Assembly: GCF_036067295.1 (NCBI RefSeq)
Contig: NZ_CP107954.1
Location: forward strand, 1,178,001-1,242,000
From: Kribbella sp. NBC_00382
GTDB taxonomy: Bacteria; Actinomycetota; Actinomycetes; Propionibacteriales; Kribbellaceae
Length of the DNA stretch: 64,000 nt
Direction of reading: 5' to 3'
A model generated the notes under the pieces. The model did not search any database. It was not told the origin of the DNA and was given only the letters and a program-made list of their open reading frames with translations. The translations under genes were made by a program, and so were the position numbers. How positions within the stretch are numbered: position 1 is the stretch's first letter; the number at the start of each line of letters is the position of its first letter. Of this stretch, positions 55,322 to 64,000 are shown in pieces.

Positions 55322-56613
55322 TTGCCGGTCACCGGTCCGAGGATGAGGGCCTTCCACGAGTCCTTACCGAGCATTTCTTCCTGTCCTCCGGTCGAGCCGA
55401 GTACCAGCGACGGCATCCCACCGGTACCACCGGCAGCGCCCGTGGCCGGGTCGTACCCGACGCCGTACCCGATCCGGTTGGCGTCGGACGACCGCGTCGA
55501 CGGCGTCGGCTTGTTCTGCGATCCGCGGACGTCGATGCCCGACCCCGGCGACGCGGTACAGCCCGCCTTGGTGTTGGCGGCCTTGCTGGTCGTGTCCTGC
55601 GGAACGCGCTTGTCCGTTCCGTTGTACCCGGCCCGGCAAGCGGGCGGGCTGAAGCCCAGTACCAGGCCGAAGTGCGCGTCGTAGTGACCCGTCCCCGGGT
55701 CCTTGGCCGGTACGACGTACCCGCCCATCGCCACCGCCGGGTAGACCACCAGCAGCTGCTCAACGGAGTCCAGCCGGACCGCGGTCAGCTCGCTCACCGT
55801 CAGCAAGTTACCCAGCAGCACCGCGATGTCGGCCTTGTTCTCCTGGATCAGCGCGGTCAGCTGGGTCGACGCGGCCGAGCCGTTGTCGATCACTGCCCGC
55901 AGGCTGGCGTCCGAGCTGACCAGGGTGTCGGACAGCAGCGCCAGGTTCTTCGCCCAGGTCTTGATCGCGTCGCCGCTGGCCACCTGGGTGGCTAGCACGG
56001 TGTTGCCGTCGTTGATCAGCTTGATCGTCTGCAGGATGTTCGCGTCGGCGTCGCTGATCAGCGCGCCGGAGCTGTCGATGATCTTCTGCAGGTCGCTGCC
56101 CCGGCCGCGGAGCGCGTCGCCGAGCTCCTTGACGGTGGTCTTCAGGCTGTTCTTGTCGACCGAGTTCACCAGCTGGTCCAGGTTCAGCAGCAGCTCGGTG
56201 GTGTCGATCGGCAGGGCCGTGTTCTCCCGGCTGATCCTCGAGTTGTCCTGCAGGTACGGCCCGGTGTCGCGGCGCGGCTGCAGGTCGACGTACTGCTCGC
56301 CGATCGCGGACCGGTTGGCGACCACCGCGAGCAGGTCGTTCGGGATCTTGGTCTTCTTGTCGATGTCGAGGTTGACCTCGACGCCGTCGGACAGCAGCTT
56401 CAGCTCGCCGACCCGGCCGACCGGCTGGCCGCGGTACGTCACCTCGGCGCCGGAGAAGATGCCGCCGGACTCGGCGAAGCTGGCGCGGACCGTGTAGTCC
56501 TGGTCGAACAGCAACTTGTCGACCTGCGCGTACTTGGCGCCGACGTAGGCGATGCCGACCATCGTGATCAGCAGGAACACCATCAGCTGGATCCGGACCG
56601 TTCTGGTGATCAC
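55318..56613 (-). CDS. Mce family protein, position F
   Basis: This 431-residue protein has an N-terminal membrane helix (about 8-28), the MCE/MlaD beta-barrel domain (YTVRASFAESGGIFSGAEVT, YRGQPVGRVGELKLL), then a long helical region that would form the tunnel. A Gly/Ser/Thr-rich C-terminal tail ends the protein. Mce hexamers bind and move lipids or sterols across the periplasm-like space. It is the sixth mce gene and overlaps mceE by 4 nt (GTGA). Confidence 0.93.
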   Translation of the reverse strand: MITRTVRIQLMVFLLITMVGIAYVGAKYAQVDKLLFDQDYTVRASFAESGGIFSGAEVTYRGQPVGRVGELKLLSDGVEVNLDIDKKTKIPNDLLAVVANRSAIGEQYVDLQPRRDTGPYLQDNSRISRENTALPIDTTELLLNLDQLVNSVDKNSLKTTVKELGDALRGRGSDLQKIIDSSGALISDADANILQTIKLINDGNTVLATQVASGDAIKTWAKNLALLSDTLVSSDASLRAVIDNGSAASTQLTALIQENKADIAVLLGNLLTVSELTAVRLDSVEQLLVVYPAVAMGGYVVPAKDPGTGHYDAHFGLVLGFSPPACRAGYNGTDKRVPQDTTSKAANTKAGCTASPGSGIDVRGSQNKPTPSTRSSDANRIGYGVGYDPATGAAGGTGGMPSLVLGSTGGQEEMLGKDSWKALILGPVTGK

Positions 56614-57854
56614 TTGGCCACCCCCGGCATCAGGACCTTCGCCAGCTCCGGATCGAACCCGGACCGGTTGAGCTTCGGCGTACAGACCGGCAGCCCGAGG
56701 ATCGTGACGCAGGTGGTGCCCGCGGCGGTCGGGATCGGCAGCGACGGCAGGCCGCCGGCCGTCGGCTTGCCGGTCGGGAACTTCGGCGGGTTGTGCACCG
56801 GCAGGCTGATCTCGGCGGTCGGCAGGGTCAGGCCGACGGTCGGCAGGTTGAGCCCGAGCAGACCCTTCAGCGCCTTCTGGGTGTTCACGTCGAGGGTGAT
56901 GTTCAGGTTGGTGAAGTCACCCTTGACCGCGCCGGCCGCGGCGTCCGGGAACGGGTAGGTGAGCAGCAGCTCGAGCGACTTCGGCAGGTTCTCACCGGCC
57001 TCGGCGAGCTTGGTCAGCAGCGGGTAGAGCGACTGCAGGTTGGCGACCAGGTCCTTCTGGGACTCGGTGATCACCCGGGTCGCGGTGTTGCCCAGCGACG
57101 CCAGCGCCTGCAGCGTCTTGACCAGCGCGGCGCGCTGCTTGTCCAGGGTGGCGATCGACTTGGGCAGCGAGTCGATCGCGGTCGCGATCGTCGTCTTCTG
57201 CGCGTTCAGCTGTTTGGCCAGCTGGTCGACGGCGGTGATGGCGGTGACGATCTTCTGCTTGTTCTGGTCGAGCGTGCCGACGAAGGTGTTCAGCTGGGTC
57301 AGCACGCTGCGGATGGCCGGCTCGTTCCCGGTCAGGGCCTTGTTCAGCTCCTGGGTGATGATCTGCAGCTGGGCCACGCCGCCGCCGTTGAGCAGCAGCG
57401 AGAGCGCCGACAGGACCTCTTCGACCTCGACGTTGCTGGTCGTCCGGGACAGCGGGATCAGCTCGCCGTTCTCGAGCTTGCCGCGTGGCTTCTCGGATCC
57501 GGACGGCTGCTCCAGCGAGACGAACTTCTCGCCCAGCAGGCTGGTCTGGCGGATCGTCGCGCGGGCATTGTCGGGCAGGTCCAGGCTCTTCGGCAGCTTG
57601 ACCCGGACCTTGGCGACGTAGCCTTCCAGCCAGACCTTCTCGACCGTGCCGACGGTGACGTCGTCCACCTTGACCGACGACTTCGGCACCAGGTCCAGTA
57701 CGTCGGTGAACTCCACGGTCACCGTGTACGACGGACCCTTGATCTTGGCGCCACCCGGCAACGGCAGGGAGTACACGCTGAAGTCGCACCCGGACAGCAC
57801 GGTCGCCATCGCGACGACGCCCGCTACTACCGCAGTACTGCGAAGCCGCCTCAT
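56610..57854 (-). CDS. Mce family lipoprotein, position E
   Basis: This 414-residue protein from ATG 57854 has a lipoprotein signal: MRRLRSTAVVAGVVAMATVL then SGCDF, with the lipobox Cys at residue 23. The MCE domain (GPSYTVTVEFTDVLDLVPKS) and helical region follow, with a Pro-rich tail. MceE proteins are the lipoprotein (LprK-like) subunit in mycobacterial operons. It overlaps mceD by 4 nt (ATGA). Confidence 0.93.
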   Translation of the reverse strand: MRRLRSTAVVAGVVAMATVLSGCDFSVYSLPLPGGAKIKGPSYTVTVEFTDVLDLVPKSSVKVDDVTVGTVEKVWLEGYVAKVRVKLPKSLDLPDNARATIRQTSLLGEKFVSLEQPSGSEKPRGKLENGELIPLSRTTSNVEVEEVLSALSLLLNGGGVAQLQIITQELNKALTGNEPAIRSVLTQLNTFVGTLDQNKQKIVTAITAVDQLAKQLNAQKTTIATAIDSLPKSIATLDKQRAALVKTLQALASLGNTATRVITESQKDLVANLQSLYPLLTKLAEAGENLPKSLELLLTYPFPDAAAGAVKGDFTNLNITLDVNTQKALKGLLGLNLPTVGLTLPTAEISLPVHNPPKFPTGKPTAGGLPSLPIPTAAGTTCVTILGLPVCTPKLNRSGFDPELAKVLMPGVAK

Positions 57855-59038
57855 CGCGCACCCCCAGGGACCAGGCCGCCGAGTGTGTCGTCGACCGGGT
57901 CCGGGCTGGGCAGCTTGGGCTGCGGGGCCGGTGCCCACGGAGTACCGGCTGGGCCGCCCGAGCCGGTGATGGCGCTCAGCAGCGGGAGCTTCGGCAGCGC
58001 GTTGAAGATCGGCTTGAGGGCCGAGCAGGTCGACAGCGGCTGGTTGGCCTGGATCAGTAGCGAGCAGATGAAGGTCGCCGGATCGTCCAGCTGGGCCAGG
58101 TTAATCCGCTGGTCCAGCGTGCCGAACTGCGGGTTGTAGACCCGGGCCAGGTTGCCCAGGCCGAGTGGCGCGGTGTCCATGATCTCGGCGAGCGCGGTCT
58201 TCTCCTTGACCAGGATCTGGGAGACGTCGGTGGCGCCGGAGATGGTGGTCTTCAGCAGCGAACGGTTGTCCTTGACGAAGTTCGCGACCTCGCCGAGCGC
58301 CGCCGCCAGCGTGGACAGCGCGGCCGAGAGGTCCTGGCGTTCACCGGCCAGCGTGGTCGAGACGGCCGCGAAGTTCGTGTTGAACTGCTTCACCAGGCCG
58401 TCGTTCGCGGCCAGCGCGGAGACGAAGGTCTGCAGCTGCCGGATCGTGCTGAACAGGCTCTTGGAGTTGCCCGACAGCGTCTGGGTCAGGGTCGAAACGT
58501 CGGTGATGGTCTGGTTGAGCTTCTTGCCCTGGCCGTTCAGGTTGGCCGCGGACACGTCGAGCAGCCGCGACAGCGCGCCCTGGTCGTTGGCGCCCTTCGG
58601 GCCGAGCGCGACGGACAGGTCGTTCAGGCTCTGGTAGATCTGGTCGAGCTCGAGCGGCACGGCCGTCCGGTCCAGCGGGATCGACGCGCCGTCGGCCATC
58701 ACGGCGCCCTTGGAGTACGCCGGGGTGAGCTGGATGTAGCGGTCCGCGACGATCGACGGCGACGCGATCACCGCCTTGGCGTCGGCCGGCACCTTGTGCT
58801 TGGCCTCCCACCAGAACTTCACCCGGACCGCGCGCCCGGCCGGTGTCACGCTCTCGATCTCGCCGACCTTGATGCCGAGGATCCGGACGTCGGAGCCCGG
58901 GTAGACGCTGACCGCGCGCGGGAAGTACGCCGTCGCCGACACCCGCTTGGGGTGCGGCCAGAACGAGATCACGCTGACGGCGAGGATCACCACGACGACA
59001 CCGAACGCGATCATCCGGGACAAGGATGCGACCTTCAT
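57851..59038 (-). CDS. Mce family protein, position D
   Basis: This 395-residue protein from ATG 59038 (MKVASLSRMIAFGVVVVILA) has one N-terminal membrane helix, the MCE domain (SATAYFPRAVSVYPGSDVRI, LGIKVGEIESVTP) and a long helical segment. A Pro-rich C-terminus (PAPQPKLPSPDPVDD) closes it. The same frame is open far upstream into mceC, but that part is an out-of-frame reading of mceC. It overlaps mceC by 4 nt. Confidence 0.92.
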   Translation of the reverse strand: MKVASLSRMIAFGVVVVILAVSVISFWPHPKRVSATAYFPRAVSVYPGSDVRILGIKVGEIESVTPAGRAVRVKFWWEAKHKVPADAKAVIASPSIVADRYIQLTPAYSKGAVMADGASIPLDRTAVPLELDQIYQSLNDLSVALGPKGANDQGALSRLLDVSAANLNGQGKKLNQTITDVSTLTQTLSGNSKSLFSTIRQLQTFVSALAANDGLVKQFNTNFAAVSTTLAGERQDLSAALSTLAAALGEVANFVKDNRSLLKTTISGATDVSQILVKEKTALAEIMDTAPLGLGNLARVYNPQFGTLDQRINLAQLDDPATFICSLLIQANQPLSTCSALKPIFNALPKLPLLSAITGSGGPAGTPWAPAPQPKLPSPDPVDDTLGGLVPGGAR

Positions 59039-60063
59039 CGGCCCGCACCTCCCGTCAGCCCGCTCAGAATCGGCGGCAGCCCGGGGATCGGGATCTGCGG
59101 CAACGGGATCTCCGGTACCGGCACCAGGTTCTGCACATACGTGTCGAACCACGGCCCGGTACCGAGCGTGTTGGTGAAGACCCGCGCGTACGGCGCGAGC
59201 CCCTTGATGCTGGCGTCCAGCGCGTTCTGGTTCTTCAGCAAGGTCGCCAGGACCGCGTTCACCTTGGTCAGCGTCGGGCCCAGGTCCTTGCGGTTCTCCT
59301 TGACCAGCGCGCTGATCTGAGCGGCCAGCTTCTGCGTCGATACGAGCAGCTCGTGGATCAGCGCGCGCCGGGCCTGCACTGCCTGGAACACGGTGTTGCC
59401 GTCCTTCATCAGCTTGATCAGCTGCTGGTTGCGGTCGGCAAGGACCTTGGTGACCACGTCGGAGTGCTGCAGCAACAGCTTCAGCTGCTCGTCGCGCTTG
59501 GCGACGTTGCGGGACAGCCGGGACAGCCCGGTCAGCGAGGCCTGAACCTCTTCCGGGGTGTTCTTGAAGGTCGACGACAGGGTGTCGAGCGCCTTCGCGA
59601 GCTGCCCGGTGTCGATCCGCTCGGTGGTGTTGGCCAGATCGGTGAACGCGTCGACCACGTCGTACGCCGAGATGGTGCGGGCCAGCGGGATCTCCGACCC
59701 CTCCTTGAGCTCGCCCGAACCCTCCGGGTCCAGCTTCAGGTACTTCTGCCCGAGCAGCGTCTTGATCTTCATCTCGGCGCCGGTCTTGTCGCCCAGCTTC
59801 ACGCCCTTGTCGACGACGAAGTCGACCCGGACGTGGGTGCCCTCGAGCTCGACCTTGCGGACCTGGCCGACGCGGACCCCGGCGACCCGGATCTCGTCGT
59901 TCGGCTTCAGCCCACCGGCCTCGGAGAACTGTGCGGAGTACTTCGTCCCGCCACCGATCAGCGGCAGGTCCTGTGCCTTGAACGCGGCCAGCATGATCAG
60001 CCCGATCACGGTCAGGCCGATCACCCCGATGGTGACCTGGTTCTGTTCCCTGAACGGCTTCAC
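59035..60063 (-). CDS. Mce family protein, position C
   Basis: This 342-residue protein has a membrane helix at about 10-28, the MCE domain (KYSAQFSEAGGLKPNDEIRV, AGVRVGQVRKVELEG) and a helical region with NRQQLIKLM-like repeats. The chosen GTG at 60063 overlaps the mceB stop (GTGA) and has GAGG about 8 nt upstream. GTG 60072 would add three residues. It is the shortest mce product of the operon together with mceB. Confidence 0.92.
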   Translation of the reverse strand: MKPFREQNQVTIGVIGLTVIGLIMLAAFKAQDLPLIGGGTKYSAQFSEAGGLKPNDEIRVAGVRVGQVRKVELEGTHVRVDFVVDKGVKLGDKTGAEMKIKTLLGQKYLKLDPEGSGELKEGSEIPLARTISAYDVVDAFTDLANTTERIDTGQLAKALDTLSSTFKNTPEEVQASLTGLSRLSRNVAKRDEQLKLLLQHSDVVTKVLADRNQQLIKLMKDGNTVFQAVQARRALIHELLVSTQKLAAQISALVKENRKDLGPTLTKVNAVLATLLKNQNALDASIKGLAPYARVFTNTLGTGPWFDTYVQNLVPVPEIPLPQIPIPGLPPILSGLTGGAGR

Positions 60064-61091
60064 TTCGCGCACCTCGCGGAGTTGACGTCATGGCTGATCG
60101 GGATCCGGGTGCCCAGCGGCAGCGTGACGTTGCCGTCGAAGCCGCACAGGTAGAAGTTGAACCAGGACCCGTACGACGCGGTCCGGGTCAGCGTCTCGAG
60201 CTTGCCGGGCATGTTCTGCAGCGTCTTGACCCAGATCCCCTGGGTGTCGTCGAGCGTGGTCGAGACCTCGCGCAGCCGGTCGAGGTCCGCCTTGAGCGGC
60301 ACCCGGGTCTGCTGCAGCAGGCCGGCCGTCTTGGTGTTCAGCGAGTTGATCGAGCCGAGTGAGCCGAGGATCGGATTGATGTCCTGGCTCAGCCCGGTGA
60401 TGAACTGCTGCAGGTTGACCAGCAGTTGGGAGAAGTTCGCCTGCCGCTGCGAGACGATCTGCAAGGTGGAGGTCAGGTTGGTGATCAGGTCGCCGATCAC
60501 CTCGTCGGAATCGGCCAGCGTCGTGGTCAGCGAGGCGGTCCGGGCTAGCAGGCTCTCGATCGTGCCGCCCTCACCCTGCAGCACCTTGATCACCTCGAAC
60601 GCGAACTGGTTCACGTCCTTCGGGGTCAGCGCGGTGAACAACGGCTTGAACCCGTTGAACAGCACCGACAGGTCCAGCGCGGGCGCCGTCCGGTCCTTGT
60701 CGATGATCCCGTTCTTCTTCATCCGGGTGCCGCCGCCGACGCCCTCGGTCAGCGCGATGTAGCGGTTGCCGACCAGGTTCCGGTAGCGCATCGTCGCGTG
60801 CGTGGTGGTGTCGAGAACCTGGTCGGAGTCGACGCTGAAGCTGACCATCGCCAGCTTGTCCTGGTAGATCGCGATCTTGTCGACCTGCCCGACCCGCACG
60901 CCGGCGATCCGGATGTCGTCGCCCTTGTTCAGCCCGACCACGTCCGTGAAAACAGCCCGGTACTTCGTGGTCGCGTTGAAACTGATGTTGCCGATCGTCA
61001 CGGCCAGCAACGCCGTCGCGATCGTGGTCACCACGACGAAGATCGCCAGCCGCACGGTGTCGAGCGAAGTCTTCTTGTCCAGGAGTTTCAT
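60060..61091 (-). CDS. Mce family protein, position B
   Basis: This 343-residue protein has an N-terminal helix (about 13-33), the MCE domain (KYRAVFTDVVGLNKGDDIRI, AGVRVGQVDKIAI) and a helical region ending near a conserved Cys (FYLCGFDGNV). The ATG overlaps the mceA stop by 4 nt. Its product belongs to the hexameric Mce ring. Confidence 0.93.
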   Translation of the reverse strand: MKLLDKKTSLDTVRLAIFVVVTTIATALLAVTIGNISFNATTKYRAVFTDVVGLNKGDDIRIAGVRVGQVDKIAIYQDKLAMVSFSVDSDQVLDTTTHATMRYRNLVGNRYIALTEGVGGGTRMKKNGIIDKDRTAPALDLSVLFNGFKPLFTALTPKDVNQFAFEVIKVLQGEGGTIESLLARTASLTTTLADSDEVIGDLITNLTSTLQIVSQRQANFSQLLVNLQQFITGLSQDINPILGSLGSINSLNTKTAGLLQQTRVPLKADLDRLREVSTTLDDTQGIWVKTLQNMPGKLETLTRTASYGSWFNFYLCGFDGNVTLPLGTRIPISHDVNSARCAK

Positions 61092-62404
61092 TTGAGGTTC
61101 ACCTGCCCACCGCGCATCAACGGGCCGATCATCAGGGTGGTCAGATCCGGTACTTCGGACGCCGGGATGCCCATCGCGGGGCCGGCGACGGCGTCGATCA
61201 CCTTCTGCTCGGCCGGCGTACCGGCGCCGCCGGTGTCGCTGGCGAAGCCGGGCATCGCGCGGTTGAGCTGCAGGTTGACCGGGAAGCGGGTCTCCTTGCC
61301 GTGGTCACCGATCACGCCGTCCACCCCGGTCACGTACGGCGCCGGGTTGTCCTGCGTGTACGGGCCGGGCTTCTCCCCCGGTACCGAGTAGTTGCGGCCG
61401 ACGCAGGTCGGGCCGCGGTGGTCGCCGAAGACCGGCGTCTCGTTCGGCTGGTACGGCGTGGGCTGGTTGGTGATCAGCTCCAGGTTGATGTGCAGCCGGC
61501 CGTCGCGGAACGTGTCGCTCAGGGTCGGGATGGTGTCCGTCATCACCTTGAGGAAGCAGGGGAACTCCGGCGAGTACCGCTCCAGCAGGTCCAGTACCGG
61601 CTTGCTCACCTCGCCTAGCCGGATCACCCGGTCCTCGTTCTCCTTGAGGAAGGCATTGCCGGTGGTCGACAGCGTCTGCACGTCGGTGAAGAACGTCTGC
61701 AACTGCTTCTCCTTCTCCACCACCGTGTTGCCGGTGACGGTCAGGTTGCGCAGCGCGCGGGCCAGGTCGGGCGTGACGTCGCCGTAGATCTTCGACACCT
61801 GGGTCAGCTTGGTCAGCGCCGCGATCAGGTTCGGCACGTTCGGGTTGAGCTTCTTCAGGTACCCGTCGAGCTGGGTGAGGGTGTCGGCGATCTCGCTGCC
61901 GCGACCCTCCAGGGCCGTCGCCAGCGTGTTCAGCGTCGCGTCCAGGTCGGCGGGGTCGACGGCTTGCAGCAGGGGCAGCGCGTCGTTCAGCACCTTCTCG
62001 ATCTCGATGCCGACCGCGGTCTTGTCCCGGGCGATGGTGTCGCCGGCCTTGATCGCGCGGCCTTCGGGGCCGGGCGGTGGTACCAGGGCCACGTACTTCT
62101 CGCCGAACAGCGTCTTGGGCAGGATCCGCGCGCTGACCTGGCTGGAGATCTCCTTGACCGCGTCCGGCTTCAACGACAGGTTCACGGTGGCGAAGTCGCC
62201 GTCGGTGGAGACGCTCCGGACCTCGCCGACGATGATGCCGCGCAGCTTCACGTCCGCGTGCCGGTTGAGCTGCAGGCCGATGTGGCTGGTCTGCAGCTTC
62301 ACGTCGACGGTGGCGGTGAAGACCTTCGCGTAGAAGGCGTAGGTGAGCCAGAGCAGGAAGCAGAGCATCCCGATGAAGGCGGTCCCGAGCACTCGTCTGG
62401 TCAT
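61088..62404 (-). CDS. Mce family protein, position A
   Basis: This 438-residue protein has a membrane helix (about 6-26, VLGTAFIGMLCFLLWLTYAF), the MCE domain (VDVKLQTSHIGLQLNRHADV, KLRGIIVGEVRSVST) and a long helical region. The C-terminal part (GPTCVGRNYSVPGEKPGPYT) is typical of position-A proteins. It directly follows yrbEB, as in all mce operons. Confidence 0.94.
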   Translation of the reverse strand: MTRRVLGTAFIGMLCFLLWLTYAFYAKVFTATVDVKLQTSHIGLQLNRHADVKLRGIIVGEVRSVSTDGDFATVNLSLKPDAVKEISSQVSARILPKTLFGEKYVALVPPPGPEGRAIKAGDTIARDKTAVGIEIEKVLNDALPLLQAVDPADLDATLNTLATALEGRGSEIADTLTQLDGYLKKLNPNVPNLIAALTKLTQVSKIYGDVTPDLARALRNLTVTGNTVVEKEKQLQTFFTDVQTLSTTGNAFLKENEDRVIRLGEVSKPVLDLLERYSPEFPCFLKVMTDTIPTLSDTFRDGRLHINLELITNQPTPYQPNETPVFGDHRGPTCVGRNYSVPGEKPGPYTQDNPAPYVTGVDGVIGDHGKETRFPVNLQLNRAMPGFASDTGGAGTPAEQKVIDAVAGPAMGIPASEVPDLTTLMIGPLMRGGQVNLK

Positions 62405-62406
62405 GG

Positions 62407-63237
62407 TCAGCCCGCCAGCCTGACTGTGGTCGTGGTGCCCCAGATCGCCATCGACAGCAGCAGGTCGACGACGTTGATGACGACGATCGAGGTCCGGACC
62501 GCGCGGCCGACCGCGACGCCGACGCCGGCCGGGCCGCCGGTCGCGTGGTACCCGTGGTAGCAGTGCACCAGGATCACCAGGACCGAGAAGACGAGCACCT
62601 TGCCGAAGGACCAGAGCACGTCGCCGGGCGGTAAGAACAGATGGAAGTAATGGTCGTACGTCCCAGTGCTCTGGCCGTAGAACGTCGTCACGGTCAGCCG
62701 GGTGGCGAAGTACGAGGACAGCAACCCGACGACGTACAAGGGCACGACCGCGATCAGGCCGGCGATGATCCGGGTGGTGACCAAGTACGGCAGCGACGGG
62801 ACCGCCATCACCTCGAGGGCGTCGATCTCCTCGCTGATCCGCATCGCGCCGAGCTGGGCGGTGAATCCGCAGCCGACCGTCGCGGCGAGCGCGATGCCGG
62901 CGATCAGCGGGCCGATCTCGCGGGTGTTGATGTACGCGCTGACGAAGCCGGCGAAGGCCGAGGTGCCGATCTGGTTCAGCGCCGAGTAGCCCTGCAGGCC
63001 GACCTCGGTGCCGGTGAAGAAGGCCAGGAAGGTGATCACGCCGACGGTGCCGCCGATCACGGCGAGCGCGCCGGTACCGAGCGTCACCTCGGCCAGCAGC
63101 CGGAGGATCTCGCGGCGGTACCGGGTGACCGACTTGCCGGACCAGGCCAGCGCCTTGATGTAGAAGGCGAGCTGCTCACCGAGCCGGTCGAGCGAGTGCA
63201 GCGGCTTCTTGACCAGGGTGTCGACGAGGAGGGACAT
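62407..63237 (-). CDS. MlaE/YrbE family ABC transporter permease, position B
   Basis: This 276-residue integral membrane protein has about five to six helices. It contains the MlaE hallmarks GTVGVITFLAFFTGTEVGLQ, LAATVGCGFTAQLGAMRISE and EIDALEVMAVPSLPYLVTTR. It forms the permease dimer with YrbEA and would be energised by an MceG-type ATPase encoded elsewhere. It lies 2 nt before mceA and 2 nt after yrbEA. Confidence 0.95.
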   Translation of the reverse strand: MSLLVDTLVKKPLHSLDRLGEQLAFYIKALAWSGKSVTRYRREILRLLAEVTLGTGALAVIGGTVGVITFLAFFTGTEVGLQGYSALNQIGTSAFAGFVSAYINTREIGPLIAGIALAATVGCGFTAQLGAMRISEEIDALEVMAVPSLPYLVTTRIIAGLIAVVPLYVVGLLSSYFATRLTVTTFYGQSTGTYDHYFHLFLPPGDVLWSFGKVLVFSVLVILVHCYHGYHATGGPAGVGVAVGRAVRTSIVVINVVDLLLSMAIWGTTTTVRLAG

Positions 63238-63239
63238 CG

Positions 63240-64000
63240 TCAGGCCCCCTTCGGCGGTACGAGCTGGAAGTAGATCGCCGTCATCGAGAAGTTCGCGACG
63301 AACAGCAGCATGAAGGTGATCACGACGGACTGGTTCACCGCGTCGCCGACGCCCTTCGGGCCACCGCCCGCGTTCACGCCCTTGTACGAGGCGACGACCG
63401 CGGCGATGAAGCCGAACACCAGCGCCTTCGCCTGGCCCTGCCAGAGGTCTGGCAGGTGGGCGAGCGCCGTGAACGAGGCTATGTAGCTACCCGGTGTGCC
63501 GTCCTGGAGGACCACGTTGAAGACGTAGCCGCCCATCACGCCGACGACGCTGACGAAGCCGTTGAGGAAGAACGCGACCAGCATCGTGGCCAGCACCCGC
63601 GGCACGACCAGTCGCTGGATCGGGTCGATGCCGAGCACCATCATCGCGTCGAGCTCTTCGCGGATCTTGCGCGCGCCCAGGTCGGCGCAGATCGCCGAGC
63701 CGCCCGCGCCCGCGATCAGCAGCGCGGTCGCGATCGGCGACGCTTCACGGACCACGGCCAGTACGGCGGCCGAGCCGGTGAAGGCCTGCGCGCCGAACTG
63801 CTTGATCAGCCCGCCGACCTGCAGCGCGATCACCGCGCCGAACGGGATCGCGACCAGCGCGGTCGGAATGATCGTCACGCTCGCCACGAACCACGCCTGC
63901 TGCAGGAACTCGCGCAGCTGGAACGGCCGCCGGACCGAGGCCCTGGCGGTGTCGAGCGCGAAAGCAAAGAGCGATCCTGCATGCTTCAGCGGGGCGGTGG
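63240..64000 (-). CDS. MlaE/YrbE family ABC transporter permease, position A (5' end off window)
   Basis: The frame is open to the window edge, giving at least 252 residues. The first in-window start codon (63887) is internal. Upstream of it the frame still reads permease-like sequence (LKHAGSLFAFALDTARASVR, PFQLREFLQQAWF), so the true start is beyond 64000. The hallmarks are VASVTIIPTALVAIPFGAVI, GAGGSAICADLGARKIREEL and LDAMMVLGIDPIQRLVVPRV. It is first visible gene of the lipid-import operon. Confidence 0.94.
   Translation of the reverse strand, partial: TAPLKHAGSLFAFALDTARASVRRPFQLREFLQQAWFVASVTIIPTALVAIPFGAVIALQVGGLIKQFGAQAFTGSAAVLAVVREASPIATALLIAGAGGSAICADLGARKIREELDAMMVLGIDPIQRLVVPRVLATMLVAFFLNGFVSVVGVMGGYVFNVVLQDGTPGSYIASFTALAHLPDLWQGQAKALVFGFIAAVVASYKGVNAGGGPKGVGDAVNQSVVITFMLLFVANFSMTAIYFQLVPPKGA

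Noticed and set aside
59039..60091. Upstream extension of the mceD frame giving a 746-residue protein
   Set aside because: The extra 351 residues are an out-of-frame reading of mceC. The mceD ATG overlaps the mceC stop as ATGA and gives the family N-terminus.

Overview
The window is 64 kb of high-GC actinobacterial chromosome. The gene content points to Kribbella or a close relative in the Propionibacteriales. The evidence is many GTG and TTG starts, tightly overlapping ORFs, SigE-family sigma factors, an Mce/YrbE operon, DUF1707 and DUF1800/DUF1501 proteins, and an actinobacterial-type L17 C-terminal extension. The genus is an inference from protein style, not from a database match.

Most of the window is one large informational locus on the minus strand. 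Read from right to left it holds: the yrbEA(partial)-yrbEB-mceABCDEF operon with two Mce-associated membrane proteins (64000-54132); rpoB-rpoC (53858-46444); a 5-kb accessory insert with a fused hydrolase/NTF2 gene and a DUF1501/DUF1800 pair (46212-41635); the str operon rpsL-rpsG-fusA-tuf (41180-36886); the S10 operon (36484-30918); the spc operon rplN to map (30826-23735); a 2.8-kb accessory insert (DUF1707 protein, membrane protein, imine-reductase-like enzyme, HxlR regulator; 23650-21100); the alpha operon infA-rpmJ-rpsM-rpsK-rpsD-rpoA-rplQ-truA plus a small-molecule or rRNA methyltransferase (20956-15539); an 11-kb accessory region; and rplM-rpsI-glmM (4882-2526). Together these encode about 30 ribosomal proteins, IF1, EF-G, EF-Tu, the RNA polymerase core subunits, SecY, adenylate kinase and methionine aminopeptidase. 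They form one growth-rate-controlled supply line for translation, transcription and secretion.

The accessory region between truA and rplM holds a SigE-type sigma factor with a membrane partner, a HExxH protein paired with a small helical protein, an ABC-F ATPase, a membrane-anchored GH18-like protein, a divergent tetR/SnoaL pair with two visible operators, an AT-richer two-gene ATPase/HNH module that looks like a Septu (PtuA/PtuB) anti-phage system, and citrate synthase. A second sigma/membrane-partner module and the tail of a LacI regulator lie at the left edge.

The strongest non-coding observation is an identical 25-bp block in the 5' leaders of rpsL and rpsJ. In both it ends exactly 43 nt before the start codon, with a possible pairing arm upstream. 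I read this as a shared leader RNA element of the str and S10 operons. Other regulatory signals are the paired TetR operators, an HxlR-type palindrome, an inverted repeat bracketing the rpoB -10 hexamer, and an imperfect palindrome across the likely promoter of the Septu-like operon. I saw no tRNA, rRNA, CRISPR array, insertion sequence or reverse transcriptase.
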